A stretch of DNA of 64,000 bases. Source: Terribacillus saccharophilus. Lineage in GTDB: Bacteria > Bacillota > Bacilli > Bacillales > Amphibacillaceae. A program made the position numbers and the translations under genes. The stretch covers positions 62,001 through 126,000 of the forward strand of contig FOCD01000004.1 of NCBI GenBank assembly GCA_900110015.1, in the 5' to 3' direction. Of this stretch, positions 34,766 through 45,004 are shown piece after piece. Every line of letters begins with the position of its first letter. Within the stretch, counting starts at the first letter, position 1. The notes beneath the pieces were generated by a model. That model was given only the letters and a program-made list of their open reading frames with translations. It searched no databases and had not been told where the DNA came from.

Positions 34766-36202
34766 ATGTTCTATAAACAAGATCCAGTTTTTCCGAAAGA
34801 TTTTTTGTGGGGAGCTTCCAGTGCTGCTTGGCAGGTAGAGGGAGCAGTGAATGAAGATGGCAGAACAACTGCCATTATCGATTTGAACAGTCAAAAGAAA
34901 AAACCTTATACAGATAACTCTATCGCGGCTGATCATTATCATCACTACGAAGAGGATGTCAAACTGATGGCTGAGTGCGGCTTTTCATCCTATCGTTTCT
35001 CGATTGCTTGGCCTCGTATTTATCCTAGCGATTCCACTGAACCAAACCAAAAAGGGATCGACTTCTATAACAATTTAATCAATGAATTAATCAAACATAA
35101 TATCGAGCCGATTGTTACTCTTTACCATTACGATATGCCAGTATGGGTCGATGAAAAATATAATGGCTGGTATGACAGAGGAATTATTGATGCATTTGAC
35201 CGATATGTTCGAACCTGCTTCACTGAATTCGGGGATAGAGTAAAATACTGGCATTCCTTGAATGAGCAAAATATGCAGATTTGCTATGGCGATTGGCTTG
35301 GTGTTGCGAAGTATCCAGAAACATGGTTCAAGGATAAGTGGAAGGTCAACCATATAATGAATATGTGCCACGCCAAAGCAGTCATTGCTTGTCATGAACT
35401 GGTTGAAGACGGTAAAATCGGTCCTGTTCCAGGTTATGTTCCGATCTATCCGGCATCTGCACATCCTGATGATCAGATTGCTGCGATGAATGCAGAAGAA
35501 TTGACTGAAAAGGTGTGGAACGATTTTTATGCACACCGTGAGTACAATGGTTTTATTAAGAGTTACTGGAAAGAAAATGATATCGATCCAGAAATACAAG
35601 AAGGCGATATGGAACTGATTAAGGAAGCTAGAATCGATTTCTTTGCCTTGAACTGCTACCGATCTAATACAGCTAAGGCTTGTGGAATCGATGAAGAGCC
35701 TCGCGAATATAAGCTAAATAAAAGCGGTGTAAAAGGTAATCTGGAATTTCCGAAGGTACCGGGACTTTATCAGCTTACGGAGAACCCTTATGTGGAGACG
35801 ACAGATTGGGACTGGGAAATCGATCCTGTAGCTATGCGCTATATGCTTCGATATGTGTGGGATCACTACCAGCTCCCAATGATGATTACAGAAAACGGCT
35901 ATGGGGCGTATGACAGTGTATCAGAAGATGGAAAAGTTCATGATCCGAAACGAATCGAATTCCTGCGTGACCAAATCTATCAAGTAGGACTAGCCATCAT
36001 GGACGGCTGTGAAGTCATCTCATACAATCCGTGGTCATTCACAGATCTGCTTAGCACAGGTAACGGTATGGCAAAACGTTACGGTTTGGTTTATATCAAC
36101 ACAACGGATGAAGAACTATTAGACTTGAAGCGTATACGGAAGGATTCCTTCTATTGGTATTCAAATCTAATTAAATCTAATGGCAGTGACTGGGGCAAAT
36201 GA
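34766..36202 (+). CDS. 6-phospho-beta-glucosidase, GH1
   Basis: 478 residues. The N-terminal signature DFLWGASSAAWQVEGA, acid/base Glu167 (LNEQN) and nucleophile Glu376 (ITENGYG) are all present. It cleaves the phosphorylated disaccharide or glucoside made by the PTS in the cytoplasm. ATG 34766 follows GAGAGGG; the upstream ATG 34748 lies before this site. It ends the RpiR-EIIBC-GH1 operon. Confidence 0.93.
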   Translation: MFYKQDPVFPKDFLWGASSAAWQVEGAVNEDGRTTAIIDLNSQKKKPYTDNSIAADHYHHYEEDVKLMAECGFSSYRFSIAWPRIYPSDSTEPNQKGIDFYNNLINELIKHNIEPIVTLYHYDMPVWVDEKYNGWYDRGIIDAFDRYVRTCFTEFGDRVKYWHSLNEQNMQICYGDWLGVAKYPETWFKDKWKVNHIMNMCHAKAVIACHELVEDGKIGPVPGYVPIYPASAHPDDQIAAMNAEELTEKVWNDFYAHREYNGFIKSYWKENDIDPEIQEGDMELIKEARIDFFALNCYRSNTAKACGIDEEPREYKLNKSGVKGNLEFPKVPGLYQLTENPYVETTDWDWEIDPVAMRYMLRYVWDHYQLPMMITENGYGAYDSVSEDGKVHDPKRIEFLRDQIYQVGLAIMDGCEVISYNPWSFTDLLSTGNGMAKRYGLVYINTTDEELLDLKRIRKDSFYWYSNLIKSNGSDWGK

Positions 36203-36211
36203 AAATAACAG

Positions 36212-36242
36212 AAGACCTTCCTTACGGGGAAGGTCTTTTTTA
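36212..36242 (+). terminator. Terminator of the beta-glucoside operon
   Basis: AAGACCTTCC pairs with GGAAGGTCTT around a 6-base loop, then a T run. Confidence 0.88.
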
Positions 36243-36314
36243 ATTATTTGTATCACTTATGTTTGTGGTTCCTGTAATATATAAGGAAATTATGGAATTT
36301 AGGAGGCTTGCTAT

Positions 36315-36782
36315 ATGTCAGTTATATTCAAAGAAATGAATACAGAAGAAGTACAGCAGTATATTGAATTTGAAATTCCAAACTATGCGGAAAATGTATC
36401 TGCTAATCTCGGAATGCCAAAAGAGACGGCTCTCAAGGATGCCGACACCCAGCTGCGTAGTTTATTAACAGAAGAAAAGAGAAAGAAAGATCATTTTATT
36501 GGAAACGTATTTTGCGAAGATAAGAAAGAGAATGTTGGTTTCATTTGGTACAACATTCAGCCAGAAAGAGACAGGTTTTTTATTTTCCATATCTACATAC
36601 ATGAAACATTCAGAAGGATGGGCTATGCCAGTGCTACGCTGACTCTTTTAGAAGAAGTGGCGAAGCAAGAAAGTATTGGAACAATAGCACTAAATGTTTT
36701 TGCTAACAACGCGGGTGCGCAGCATGTATATAATCAGCTAGGTTACGAGACAGTATCGATGGTGAAGACAAAGAAACTTTGA
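36315..36782 (+). CDS. GNAT-family N-acetyltransferase
   Basis: 155 residues. The acetyl-CoA loop is FRRMGYASATLTLLEE (near 98-113) and the C-terminal NNAGAQHVYNQLGYE block (135-149) is typical. The target is unknown. AGGAGG precedes ATG 36315. It is followed after 12 bases by a second, unrelated GNAT gene. Confidence 0.85.
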   Translation: MSVIFKEMNTEEVQQYIEFEIPNYAENVSANLGMPKETALKDADTQLRSLLTEEKRKKDHFIGNVFCEDKKENVGFIWYNIQPERDRFFIFHIYIHETFRRMGYASATLTLLEEVAKQESIGTIALNVFANNAGAQHVYNQLGYETVSMVKTKKL

Positions 36783-36794
36783 GGTGGGGATCAT

Positions 36795-37223
36795 ATGGAA
36801 ATACGTTTGTGTACAGAGAATGATTTAAAAGCATGCAGCGATACTTATGCCAAGGTTTTCAATGAAGCTCCATGGAATGAAGCTTGGACCGCAGAATCAG
36901 CATTTTCTTATTTGATCGATTTTTACCAAACACCCGGATTTACTGGAATTGTTGCAGTAGAGAATGAAGAAGTGATTGGCTTTCTCTTCGGTGTGAAAAG
37001 GAAATGGTGGTCTGGTGATGAATTCTTTATAAACGAGATGTGTGTGCGAGCTGACCAACAGAATAAAGGCATCGGAAAGACCCTTATGGAGTACCTTATT
37101 GAAACTACAGATGCAGATATGATTTCCTTACTGACAGATCGTGGCTTACCAGCAGAAAATTTCTATAAACGTAATGGATTCAAGGAGATTGAAAGAATTA
37201 TGTTCATGAGCAGGGACGTTTAA
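36795..37223 (+). CDS. GNAT-family N-acetyltransferase (second)
   Basis: 142 residues with the acetyl-CoA loop ADQQNKGIGKTLMEYLI (about 82-98) and ending AENFYKRNGFKEIERIMFM. The start EIRLCTENDLKACSDTYAKVFNEAPWNE resembles aminoglycoside 6'-type and related small-molecule acetyltransferases, but no substrate can be assigned. GAGGTGG precedes ATG 36795. Confidence 0.85.
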   Translation: MEIRLCTENDLKACSDTYAKVFNEAPWNEAWTAESAFSYLIDFYQTPGFTGIVAVENEEVIGFLFGVKRKWWSGDEFFINEMCVRADQQNKGIGKTLMEYLIETTDADMISLLTDRGLPAENFYKRNGFKEIERIMFMSRDV

Positions 37224-37248
37224 AAAAAGTAGAAAAGAGGATCTATGA

Positions 37249-37842
37249 ATGAAAAAAACAGTCCTTATTTTTCTTACCGACCAATACGCAGATTGGGAAG
37301 CGAGCTATGTAGCAGCAGAACTGCAAGCACCACATTCAGAGTTTCAGATGAAGACTGTAACACTAGACGGAAAGCCAGTTTCATCTATCGGAGGATTCAA
37401 GGTTCTCCCAGATTATAGTTTAGCAGATACCGAAACTATCGACTTTTACATGCTTATCCTGCCTGGCGGTAACACGTGGAGACAGCCTGAAACTGTTCCA
37501 GTAAAAGAGCTGATTGCACGCTGTGTTTCAAACAATATTCCTGTGGCAGCTATTTGTGATGCTACTGTTTTCCTTGGAAGGTATGATTTCTTGGATGGCG
37601 TGAAGCATACTAGTAACAGTCTGGAAAACCTGAAAGAGGGAGCTCCAAATTATGTTGGAGAGAGCGACTATATTCATGCACAATCAGTCCGAGGCGGTAA
37701 TTTAATTACAGCTAATGGAACAGCCCCTTTGGAATTTGCTAGAGACATATTGAAATTACTTAAAGTCAGAGAAGACGAGAAAATTGATGCTTGGTATCAT
37801 TTCTTTAAAGCAGGTTCGGTAGATAATCTAACAAGTAACTAA
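37249..37842 (+). CDS. DJ-1/PfpI-family protein
   Basis: 197 residues of the type 1 glutamine amidotransferase-like fold. VLIFLTDQYADWEASYVAAEL gives the conserved Glu, and the nucleophile elbow is AAICDATVFLG with Cys at about 103. Such proteins are deglycases, chaperones or small amidases. It follows the two acetyltransferases on the same strand. AGAGGA precedes ATG 37249. Confidence 0.85.
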   Translation: MKKTVLIFLTDQYADWEASYVAAELQAPHSEFQMKTVTLDGKPVSSIGGFKVLPDYSLADTETIDFYMLILPGGNTWRQPETVPVKELIARCVSNNIPVAAICDATVFLGRYDFLDGVKHTSNSLENLKEGAPNYVGESDYIHAQSVRGGNLITANGTAPLEFARDILKLLKVREDEKIDAWYHFFKAGSVDNLTSN

Positions 37843-37905
37843 ATTTTCAGAATTATAAATGATATAATAGGGATGATTGATTCTACTATCAGGAGGAACC
37901 CTATC

Positions 37906-39321
37906 TTGCAAACAAGTCATGATGTTTACACGAGAATATCAGAAATTCTGGAAGGTAAAAGTAATGAGCTGACTGCTGTCAGCGATCGAATATGGGATTT
38001 TGCAGAGACGAGATATGAAGAGGTTCAATCTGCTGAAATACTAGCGGCAACATTGGAAGAAGAAGGTTTTGAAGTGGAGCGAAATGCGGGTGATGTTGAG
38101 ACTGCATTTGTTGCTAGCTTTGGAAGCGGGAAGCCGGTCATTGCATTTCTAGGTGAGTACGATGCATTATCTGGTTTGAGCCAGCAAGCAGATAGCGCAA
38201 CAAAGAATCCGATAGAAGAAGGCGGCAATGGACATGGCTGCGGACATAACCTGCTTGGGACAGGAGCGATTGCAGCTGCGATTGCAGTAAAGCAGCTGAT
38301 GGAAGAAACCGGACTCGAAGGAACAGTGCGTTATTATGGATGTCCGGCAGAAGAAGGCGGAGGCGGTAAGGCCTTTATGGCTCGAGCCGGTCTTTTTGAT
38401 GATGTAGATGTGGCATTGACATGGCATCCATGGGATGAAAATCAAGTCTATCATGCTAGAATGCTGGCGACATGCCAAGTTTATTTCCGTTTTACCGGGA
38501 CAAGCAGTCACGCAGCTTTCAGTCCTCATCTTGGCAGAAGTGCTTTGGATGCAGTTGAGCTGATGAACATCGGTTCCAATTTCCTGCGTGAGCACATCAT
38601 TCCGGAAGGACAGCTGCATTATGCCATTACTGATACTGGCGGAATGAGCCCGAATGTTGTACAGGCTAATGCAGAGGTACTTTACAAAATCCGTGCTCCA
38701 AAAATGGGTCAGGTTGAAGAGATTCTGGAGCGGGTCAAAGACGTTGCCAGAGGAGCAGCCTTGATGACAGGTACACAATTGGAGATCCAGTTCGATGCGG
38801 CATCAGCAGATCTGATTCCAAATGAGACATTAGGAAAGCTGATACATAAGCATTTGAAAGCAACCGATGCACCAAGCTATTCGGAAGAAGAGTTATCATT
38901 TGCACAAGAGGTACAACAAACATTCAGTGCAGAAGAAAAAGCTGTCATACAAAAGAATGATAATAAAGTGCTCGCACAGAGCATTTTGGATTTCCCTCCA
39001 GTACCAGGCTTCTTCAAAGGTTCAACAGATGTTGGTGACGTCAGCTGGCTTGTACCAACAGGTCAGATCTATGTTACTACCTGTGCTTATGCAACACCAT
39101 TCCATAGCTGGCAGCTTGTTACGCAAGGGAAAACTTCTGTTGCTCATAAAGGTATGCTGTTCACAGGTAAGGTTTTAGCTGCCTCAGCTATAGAATTATT
39201 AGAGAAGCCCGAGCTGCTCGAAGGAATAAAGGCAGAACACCAGGCCAATCTAGGCGGAGAAACGTATAGATCATTGATTCCGTCCGATACGAAACCAGCT
39301 CCGATCAAAAGAAAAAAATAA
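37906..39321 (+). CDS. M20-family amidohydrolase (AbgB-like)
   Basis: 471 residues. Metal ligands are visible in HGCGHNLLG and in CPAEEGGGGKAFM, and the lid domain carries GTSSHAAFSPHLGRSALDAVELM. The overall sequence is nearest to AbgB, which cleaves p-aminobenzoyl-glutamate. No AbgA or transporter gene accompanies it, so the real substrate is open. TTG 37906 is chosen because AGGAGG lies 8 bases upstream; the ATG at 37873 lies before it. Confidence 0.87.
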   Translation: MQTSHDVYTRISEILEGKSNELTAVSDRIWDFAETRYEEVQSAEILAATLEEEGFEVERNAGDVETAFVASFGSGKPVIAFLGEYDALSGLSQQADSATKNPIEEGGNGHGCGHNLLGTGAIAAAIAVKQLMEETGLEGTVRYYGCPAEEGGGGKAFMARAGLFDDVDVALTWHPWDENQVYHARMLATCQVYFRFTGTSSHAAFSPHLGRSALDAVELMNIGSNFLREHIIPEGQLHYAITDTGGMSPNVVQANAEVLYKIRAPKMGQVEEILERVKDVARGAALMTGTQLEIQFDAASADLIPNETLGKLIHKHLKATDAPSYSEEELSFAQEVQQTFSAEEKAVIQKNDNKVLAQSILDFPPVPGFFKGSTDVGDVSWLVPTGQIYVTTCAYATPFHSWQLVTQGKTSVAHKGMLFTGKVLAASAIELLEKPELLEGIKAEHQANLGGETYRSLIPSDTKPAPIKRKK

Positions 39322-39326
39322 GCTCA

Positions 39327-39360
39327 AGAAGACATTTCCTCAGAAGTGTCTTCTTTTTTT
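39327..39360 (+). terminator. Terminator after the M20 gene
   Basis: AAGAAGACA and TGTCTTCTT arms around a loop of about 12 bases, followed by a T run. Confidence 0.85.
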
Positions 39361-39375
39361 ATGCTAATTATTCAA

Positions 39376-39462
39376 CTTGTACGTTTATGTTGAGAAAAAG
39401 TGATTGATTGTACGTACCAATTGAGGTAAAATCACATTATGAAATCAAATATACGTACAAGA
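39376..39462 (+). promoter_or_regulatory. araDBA promoter with three AraR-type boxes
   Basis: TTGATT (39404-39409) and TAAAAT (39427-39432) are 17 bases apart. ATTGTACGTACCAAT (39408-39422) fills the spacer, AAATATACGTACAAG lies at 39447-39461, and a weaker ACTTGTACGTTTAT is at 39376-39389. These resemble the B. subtilis AraR operator with its central TACGTA. Binding at two sites about 40 bases apart fits cooperative repression with looping. Confidence 0.75.
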
Positions 39463-39475
39463 AGAGGTGGACCTA

Positions 39476-40174
39476 ATGCTGGAGGAATTAAAGGAACAGG
39501 TACTGCAAGCGAATTTAGACCTTCCAAAGCATGAGCTGGTAACTTTTACGTGGGGAAATGTAAGCGGTATCAATAGAGATGCCGGGCTGGTGGTCATCAA
39601 GCCGAGTGGCGTGGCATATGAGAAGCTGACGGTAAAGGATATGGTTGTTGTTAACCTGGATGGCGAAGTAGTAGAAGGCGACATGAAGCCTTCATCGGAT
39701 ACAGCAACTCATTTAGTTTTGTATAAGCATTTTGAAGATATTGGCGGAATCGTCCATACCCATTCCACTTGGGCAACATCCTTTGCGCAATCTGGAAAAG
39801 GGGTGCCTGCTCTTGGCACAACTCATGCGGACTACTTCTATGGAACGGTCCCTTGTACCAGACCGATGACCGGACAAGAGATTCAGAAAGACTATGAGTT
39901 GGAGACAGGAAATGTGATTGTGGAGACTTTTCGGACAAAGGGACTTGATCCGAATCAGGTGCCGAGTGTGCTCGTACACAAGCATGCGCCTTTCAATTGG
40001 GGGAAATCACCGGCCGAAGCGGTACATAACGCTGTAGTGCTGGAAGAGGTAGCAAAGATTGCGCATCTGTCCTACCAGCTGGATCAGCAGGTGGAGGATA
40101 TGGACCAGCAGCTGCTGGATAAGCATTATCTACGAAAACACGGGGCTGACGCATACTACGGCCAAACCACTTAG
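39476..40174 (+). CDS. araD: L-ribulose-5-phosphate 4-epimerase
   Basis: 232 residues. [12 protein letters not shown] (near 26-37), [12 protein letters not shown], the zinc ligands in [14 protein letters not shown], and [15 protein letters not shown] agree with class II aldolase-type epimerases. It converts L-ribulose-5-phosphate to D-xylulose-5-phosphate, the last arabinose-specific step. ATG 39476 fits AGAGGTGG; GTG 39467 is part of that site. It is first in the araDBA operon. Confidence 0.95.
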   Translation: MLEELKEQVLQANLDLPKHELVTFTWGNVSGINRDAGLVVIKPSGVAYEKLTVKDMVVVNLDGEVVEGDMKPSSDTATHLVLYKHFEDIGGIVHTHSTWATSFAQSGKGVPALGTTHADYFYGTVPCTRPMTGQEIQKDYELETGNVIVETFRTKGLDPNQVPSVLVHKHAPFNWGKSPAEAVHNAVVLEEVAKIAHLSYQLDQQVEDMDQQLLDKHYLRKHGADAYYGQTT

Positions 40175-40186
40175 GAGGAGAATTCC

Positions 40187-41878
40187 ATGGGTACGGACAA
40201 ATTTTCGATTGGAATTGATTATGGAACACAATCCGGCAGAGCGGTGCTCGTCCGGCTTCAAGATGGGATGGAAATGGCAGAGCATGTGACGGAATACCGT
40301 CATGGCGTAATGGATGTTAAACTGCCGCATTTGGATAAAGCGCTTGGCTATGAATGGGCGCTTCAGCATCCGATGGATTACCTCGATGTACTGCGCCAAT
40401 CGGTACCAGCGGTTATGCAGGCTGCCGGGGTGGATCCGGCAGATGTTATCGGACTCGGTATCGATTTTACTGCTTGTACGATTTTACCAGTGGATGTAAA
40501 TCTGGAACCATTATGCTTTGATCCGGCATTTCGTGATAATCCGCACAGCTGGGTAAAGCTTTGGAAGCATCATGCTGCACAGGAAGAAGCGAATAAGCTG
40601 AATGAAATTGCTGGTGAGCGTGGCGAGGAATTTCTAGCTCGCTATGGCGGGAAAATCAGCTCGGAATGGATGATACCAAAAATCTGGCAAATTGCTGATG
40701 AAGCTCCTGAAATCTATGAAGCTGCCGATCAGTTCATCGAAGCAACAGATTGGGTCATATCTCAGCTGACAGGTGAACTGAAACGAAATAGCTGTACAGC
40801 TGGTTATAAAGCTATCTGGCATAAGCGGGACGGCTATCCAACGGCAGATTTCTTCGAAAGCCTGCACCCGGCAATGCGAGATTTGGCTGATACGAAGCTG
40901 CGTGGAGAAGTATATCCGCTCGGAACAAAAGCTGGAGAACTTCAGGATTCATTTGCAGCATCTATGAATCTATCACCAGGTATTGCGATCGCGGTAGGAA
41001 ATGTCGATGCCCATGCAGCTGTTCCGGCAATGGGTGTTGTAACTCCAGGCAAACTCGTGATGGCAATGGGCACATCGATTTGTCACATGCTGCTTGGTAC
41101 AGAAGAGCGGACGGTCGAAGGAATGTGCGGTGTCGTCGAGGATGGCATTATCGAGGGCTATTATGGGTACGAAGCTGGACAGTCTGCAGTTGGTGATATT
41201 TTTGGCTGGTTCGTCGACGAGCAGGTTCCGGCTTATGTCTATCGTCAGGCAGAAGCTGCCGGGCAGAATGTGCATCAATGGCTGGAGGAGCGAGCTAGTA
41301 CGTATCGCCCAGGAGAAACAGGATTGTTGGCGTTGGACTGGATGAACGGTAACCGTTCCGTGCTGGTTGACACGGAATTAAGCGGGATGGTGCTCGGTCT
41401 GACGCTGGCGACAAAGCCGGAAGAAGTATATCGTGCCTTGCTCGAAGCAACAGCCTTTGGTACTCGTAAAATTGTAGACGCTTTCCATCAAAGTGGCGTT
41501 GCGGTAGAAGAGCTCTATGCTTGCGGTGGTCTGCCTCAGAAGAATAAATTGCTGATGCAAATTTTCGCAGACGTAACGAACCGACCTATTTATATTGCGG
41601 ATTCGGTGCAAACGCCAGCTGTTGGTGCAGCGATGTTCGGTGCCGTAGCTGCTGGTGCAGAAGCAGGCGGATATGACAGCGTACTTGATGCTGCTGACAA
41701 GATGGCAAGAGTGAAGGAAGAGGTTATTCAGCCGATACCAGAAAATGTTGAAATCTATGAGTTAATCTATCAGGAATATAACACGTTGCACGATTATTTT
41801 GGCCGGGGAGCAAACGATGTGATGAAACGCCTGAAATCGATTCGGTCTCAGTCTGAAAGAAAATTGACTGTACAGTAA
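40187..41878 (+). CDS. araB: L-ribulokinase
   Basis: 563 residues, the family length. The FGGY-kinase start [17 protein letters not shown] (5-21), [16 protein letters not shown] (about 90-105), and the C-terminal [20 protein letters not shown] block are clear. It phosphorylates L-ribulose with ATP. AGGAGG precedes ATG 40187, 12 bases after araD. Confidence 0.95.
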   Translation: MGTDKFSIGIDYGTQSGRAVLVRLQDGMEMAEHVTEYRHGVMDVKLPHLDKALGYEWALQHPMDYLDVLRQSVPAVMQAAGVDPADVIGLGIDFTACTILPVDVNLEPLCFDPAFRDNPHSWVKLWKHHAAQEEANKLNEIAGERGEEFLARYGGKISSEWMIPKIWQIADEAPEIYEAADQFIEATDWVISQLTGELKRNSCTAGYKAIWHKRDGYPTADFFESLHPAMRDLADTKLRGEVYPLGTKAGELQDSFAASMNLSPGIAIAVGNVDAHAAVPAMGVVTPGKLVMAMGTSICHMLLGTEERTVEGMCGVVEDGIIEGYYGYEAGQSAVGDIFGWFVDEQVPAYVYRQAEAAGQNVHQWLEERASTYRPGETGLLALDWMNGNRSVLVDTELSGMVLGLTLATKPEEVYRALLEATAFGTRKIVDAFHQSGVAVEELYACGGLPQKNKLLMQIFADVTNRPIYIADSVQTPAVGAAMFGAVAAGAEAGGYDSVLDAADKMARVKEEVIQPIPENVEIYELIYQEYNTLHDYFGRGANDVMKRLKSIRSQSERKLTVQ

Positions 41879-41894
41879 TAAAGGGGGAGCTAGG

Positions 41895-43367
41895 ATGTTA
41901 CAAGTAAAGCCATATGTATTTTGGTTCGTGACAGGAAGCCAGCACTTATACGGAGAAGAAACGCTTAATCAGGTGCAAGGGAACTCTGAGGATCTGGTTA
42001 ACAAACTGAATGAGCAAGGCACACTACCATTTCCGATTGCTTTCAAGGAAGTACTGACGAATGCAGCTGATATCCAGCGAGTTAGTCTGGAGGCAAATGC
42101 GGATCCGGAATGTGCCGGGTTGATTACCTGGATGCACACATTTTCACCTGCAAAGATGTGGATTGGCGGATTGAAGACATTACAGAAACCATTGCTGCAT
42201 TTGCATACACAATACAACCGCGATGTGCCATGGGATACAATCGATATGGACTTTATGAACCTGAACCAATCCGCTCATGGTGATCGTGAGTATGGTTTCA
42301 TGGGAACACGCCTAAATAAAGCCAGAAAAGTCATTGTCGGCTATTGGGGTAATAAAGAAATACAAAATCGAGTCTCGGATTGGATGACAACTGCCGTTGG
42401 ATTCAATGAAAGTCAGCAAATCAAAGTAGCTCGCTTTGGTGATAATATGCGCACTGTAGCGGTCACAGACGGTGATAAAGTAGAAGCGCAGATTAAATTT
42501 GGCTGGACAGTTGATTATTACGGTATCGGCGATCTTGTTGCCGAGATGAAGGAAGTTAGTGAATCCGATGTCGATGAACAGGTATCGAGGTATAAGGAAG
42601 CTTATGACCTTCCGACTGAAGAAGACCAGCTAGCTTCTGTGCGGGAGCAGGCGCGTATTGGAGTTGCGTTGAAGCGTTTCTTGGATCGTGGAGGCTATCA
42701 AGCATTCAGCACAAACTTTGAAGATCTGCATGGTATGAAGCAGCTCCCAGGTCTTGCTGTTCAGCATCTGATGGCACAGGGCTATGGCTTTGCAGGAGAA
42801 GGAGACTGGCGTACAGCAGCACTCGTGCGCTTGCTAAAGGCGATGGCAAATAATGATAGGACATCCTTTATGGAGGATTACACATATCATTTGGAAGAAG
42901 GCAATGAACTAATTCTAGGATCACATATGCTGGAGGTCTGTCCGACAGTGGCAGCAAATCGACCGTCCATCCAGGTGCATCCGCTCGGTATTGGCGGTAA
43001 GGAGGATCCGGCTCGTATTGTATTCGATGGCATCTCTGGTGAAGCGGTCAATGTCTCCATTATCGAGCTCGGCGGACGCTTCCGGATGATTATCAACAAA
43101 GTGGACGCTGTTGAATCTGAAAAAGAAACACCGAATCTGCCGGTTGCCAAAGTCTTATGGAAGCCGCAGCCGTCCTTGAGCGAAGCAACCGAAGCGTGGA
43201 TCTATGCTGGCGGTGCCCATCATACGGCGCTATCATTTGCACTCTCAGCAGAGCAACTGGAGGACTTTGCAGAATTGGTCGGCATCGAATGTGTGACGAT
43301 TGATAATAATACAACCCTAAAACAGTTCCGGAAAGAGTTGCAGTGGAACCAGGTGGTATGGAAATAA
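41895..43367 (+). CDS. araA: L-arabinose isomerase
   Basis: 490 residues. YVFWFVTGSQHLYGEETL (7-24), the WMHTFSPAKMWI stretch, and the C-terminal WIYAGGAHHTALSFAL with metal-binding His residues mark AraA. It turns L-arabinose into L-ribulose with Mn2+. GGGGGAG precedes ATG 41895. Gene order D-B-A differs from B. subtilis A-B-D. Confidence 0.96.
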   Translation: MLQVKPYVFWFVTGSQHLYGEETLNQVQGNSEDLVNKLNEQGTLPFPIAFKEVLTNAADIQRVSLEANADPECAGLITWMHTFSPAKMWIGGLKTLQKPLLHLHTQYNRDVPWDTIDMDFMNLNQSAHGDREYGFMGTRLNKARKVIVGYWGNKEIQNRVSDWMTTAVGFNESQQIKVARFGDNMRTVAVTDGDKVEAQIKFGWTVDYYGIGDLVAEMKEVSESDVDEQVSRYKEAYDLPTEEDQLASVREQARIGVALKRFLDRGGYQAFSTNFEDLHGMKQLPGLAVQHLMAQGYGFAGEGDWRTAALVRLLKAMANNDRTSFMEDYTYHLEEGNELILGSHMLEVCPTVAANRPSIQVHPLGIGGKEDPARIVFDGISGEAVNVSIIELGGRFRMIINKVDAVESEKETPNLPVAKVLWKPQPSLSEATEAWIYAGGAHHTALSFALSAEQLEDFAELVGIECVTIDNNTTLKQFRKELQWNQVVWK

Positions 43368-43392
43368 GATCGGCTTATGCCGATCTTTTTTT
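43366..43392 (+). terminator. Terminator of araDBA
   Basis: AAGATCGG pairs with CCGATCTT around a 6-base loop; a T run follows. It overlaps the araA stop codon. Confidence 0.9.
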
Positions 43393-43457
43393 CTGCATAA
43401 TAGTGAACACTTCAACTTTTTAAATAAACACGCAAAAAGGGTTAGGTAAATTTCAAA

Positions 43458-43730
43458 TTATGCATGTTTCCTGTTTAGCAAAAGGAATAGTGTATAATTT
43501 AAAATTCCTCCAAGGACACCTGCTGAAAGAACACCCCATATGGTAATACCTCCGTACATTTCGTGTGCATTATGTACAATGGCCGCCAAAGGAATCGCGA
43601 ACAGACGCAAATCAATTGCTATATCCACATTGAGCAGTTCAAACAAAAATGGCGCAGCTATAACAACCCCTGAAATGTAGAGCAAAATAAATACTAAAAA
43701 TCCTCTAGATACACTGTTAATCAATTTCAT
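43458..43730 (-). CDS. Small membrane protein with three TM segments
   Basis: 90 residues with hydrophobic helices at about 9-27, 36-52 and 62-82. No family recognised. ATG 43730 follows GAGGG; the longer ATG at 43760 has no site. It lies alone on the minus strand between araA and the remnant at 43914. Confidence 0.65.
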   Translation of the reverse strand: MKLINSVSRGFLVFILLYISGVVIAAPFLFELLNVDIAIDLRLFAIPLAAIVHNAHEMYGGITIWGVLSAGVLGGILNYTLFLLLNRKHA

Positions 43731-43913
43731 TTTATCCCTCATTTCTAATGAATTGTTCAAGTATATTTGCGTAGCTTTTAAATATAGGACCTTTTCATGT
43801 GGAAAATAAATTCCAATTCACTTATGTCTATTTAAAACATAGTTTAACTGGAATGTAAAATGGTATTTGGATAATTTATCCAAAATTAATTGAAAGGTAT
43901 CTTCAAACTGTGA

Positions 43914-44126
43914 AAAAATGTAAATATACGAGGCTTCTCGATATTTCCTGGTTTAGTAGTACGAAATCGCAATGAGCTTCATACGATTCCAATACATGAT
44001 AAAAAGGGAAACAAAATTACACGCAACTCTTGGATGTTTTCAAAGCACGAGAGACATGAACAATTTTCTGCTTTACGCCAATTCACTGATTATGTGAAAA
44101 CATATCTACAAGATAAGCCATTATAA
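43914..44126 (+). pseudogene. Decayed gene end without a start codon
   Basis: A frame of 70 codons runs from a TGA at 43911 to TAA at 44126 with sensible composition (VVRNRNELHTIPIHDKKGNK, then NSWMFSKHERHEQFSALRQF) but without a plausible start or ribosome site, and a strong terminator follows. It reads like the C-terminal end of a lost gene. I do not recognise the family. The rest of 43731-43913 holds nothing I can support. Confidence 0.4.
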
Positions 44127-44129
44127 ATC

Positions 44130-44163
44130 AAAGGAAGATGTGCATTGGCGCATCTTCCTTTTT
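44130..44163 (+). terminator. Strong terminator after the gene remnant
   Basis: AAGGAAGATG and CATCTTCCTT form the core of a long stem with a small loop, followed by a T run. An intact terminator behind a broken frame supports that a gene once ended here. Confidence 0.8.
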
Positions 44164-44296
44164 AAATTAGGAACTTATCTATACTATCGAATAAAGGATC
44201 AAAAAAGAGTGTGTGCACATGCATACTTTTTAAACCACCACACTATTCTCCATGGACTTTCGATTATAAGTTAACTAATAGTATGTGTTTTTTCTA

Positions 44297-44986
44297 TTAC
44301 TTCAGAATATCCTGCAATTCGTCTAATGTAGTTATTTCAAAATCCGGCTGAAGCGGAAGGTGATTCGGCAGTCTGCCTGGGTTGAACCAGCATGTGTCCA
44401 TACCAGCCATATTACCTCCTTGAATATCTGCTACTAAGGAATCTCCGATAATCAGTGAACGTTCCGGCTCAATGCCAGGAACGCGTTCAAACACATAATC
44501 AAAGAACCCAGCCATCGGTTTTTGGAAACCGGTATCTTCAGAAACGAAAATAGATTGAAAATATGGAAGCAGTCCAGTCGCTTTCAGACGGCGGAATTGT
44601 GTCTCAGATACACCGTTTGTCACGATATATAAAGGATAATTCTTGGACAGTTCCTCCAATATTTCAGCTGCACCAGCTATCATATGTCTTCCTTGTGCGA
44701 GCAGTTCGCGATAGGCAGCATCCAAGTCAGCTCCGTCTACTTGCTTGTTGTAGATGGCGAAGAACTCGGTGAACCTGGAACTGACGACAGTATCACGATT
44801 GATTTCTCCTTTTTCAAAAGAACTCCACAGTCGCTGGTTGATGGTGCGGTACGCGGTCATCGCTGTTTCATCTGTTGGCAGGCCGTGTTGTTTAAATAGA
44901 AGCGGCAGAGCTTCCTGCTCAGTTTTTGTGAAGTCTAAGATGGTGTTATCAACATCGAAAAATAAAGCATCATATTGTTTAGTCAT
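44297..44986 (-). CDS. HAD-family hydrolase (YjjG/YfnB-like nucleotidase)
   Basis: 229 residues. Motif I DVDNTILDF (residues 11-19), motif II IVTNGVSE (about 118-125), Lys in FQKPMAGFF and motif IV IIGDSLVADIQGG are all present. The sequence is nearest to the 5'-nucleotidase-like YjjG/YfnB group acting on pyrimidine nucleotides. GGAGG precedes ATG 44986. It follows the Crp-type regulator by 18 bases and is probably co-transcribed. Confidence 0.87.
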   Translation of the reverse strand: MTKQYDALFFDVDNTILDFTKTEQEALPLLFKQHGLPTDETAMTAYRTINQRLWSSFEKGEINRDTVVSSRFTEFFAIYNKQVDGADLDAAYRELLAQGRHMIAGAAEILEELSKNYPLYIVTNGVSETQFRRLKATGLLPYFQSIFVSEDTGFQKPMAGFFDYVFERVPGIEPERSLIIGDSLVADIQGGNMAGMDTCWFNPGRLPNHLPLQPDFEITTLDELQDILK

Positions 44987-45004
44987 GTTGTCTTCCTCCA
45001 GTTA

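Noticed and set aside
39493-39985. Long minus-strand frames inside araD, araB and the RutA-like operon
   Set aside because: They are mirror frames of well-recognised genes, lack ribosome sites and resemble no proteins.
44166-44296. Possible small RNA from the GTGTGTGCACATGCAT stretch
   Set aside because: A short alternating purine-pyrimidine run only; no promoter or terminator pair could be supported.
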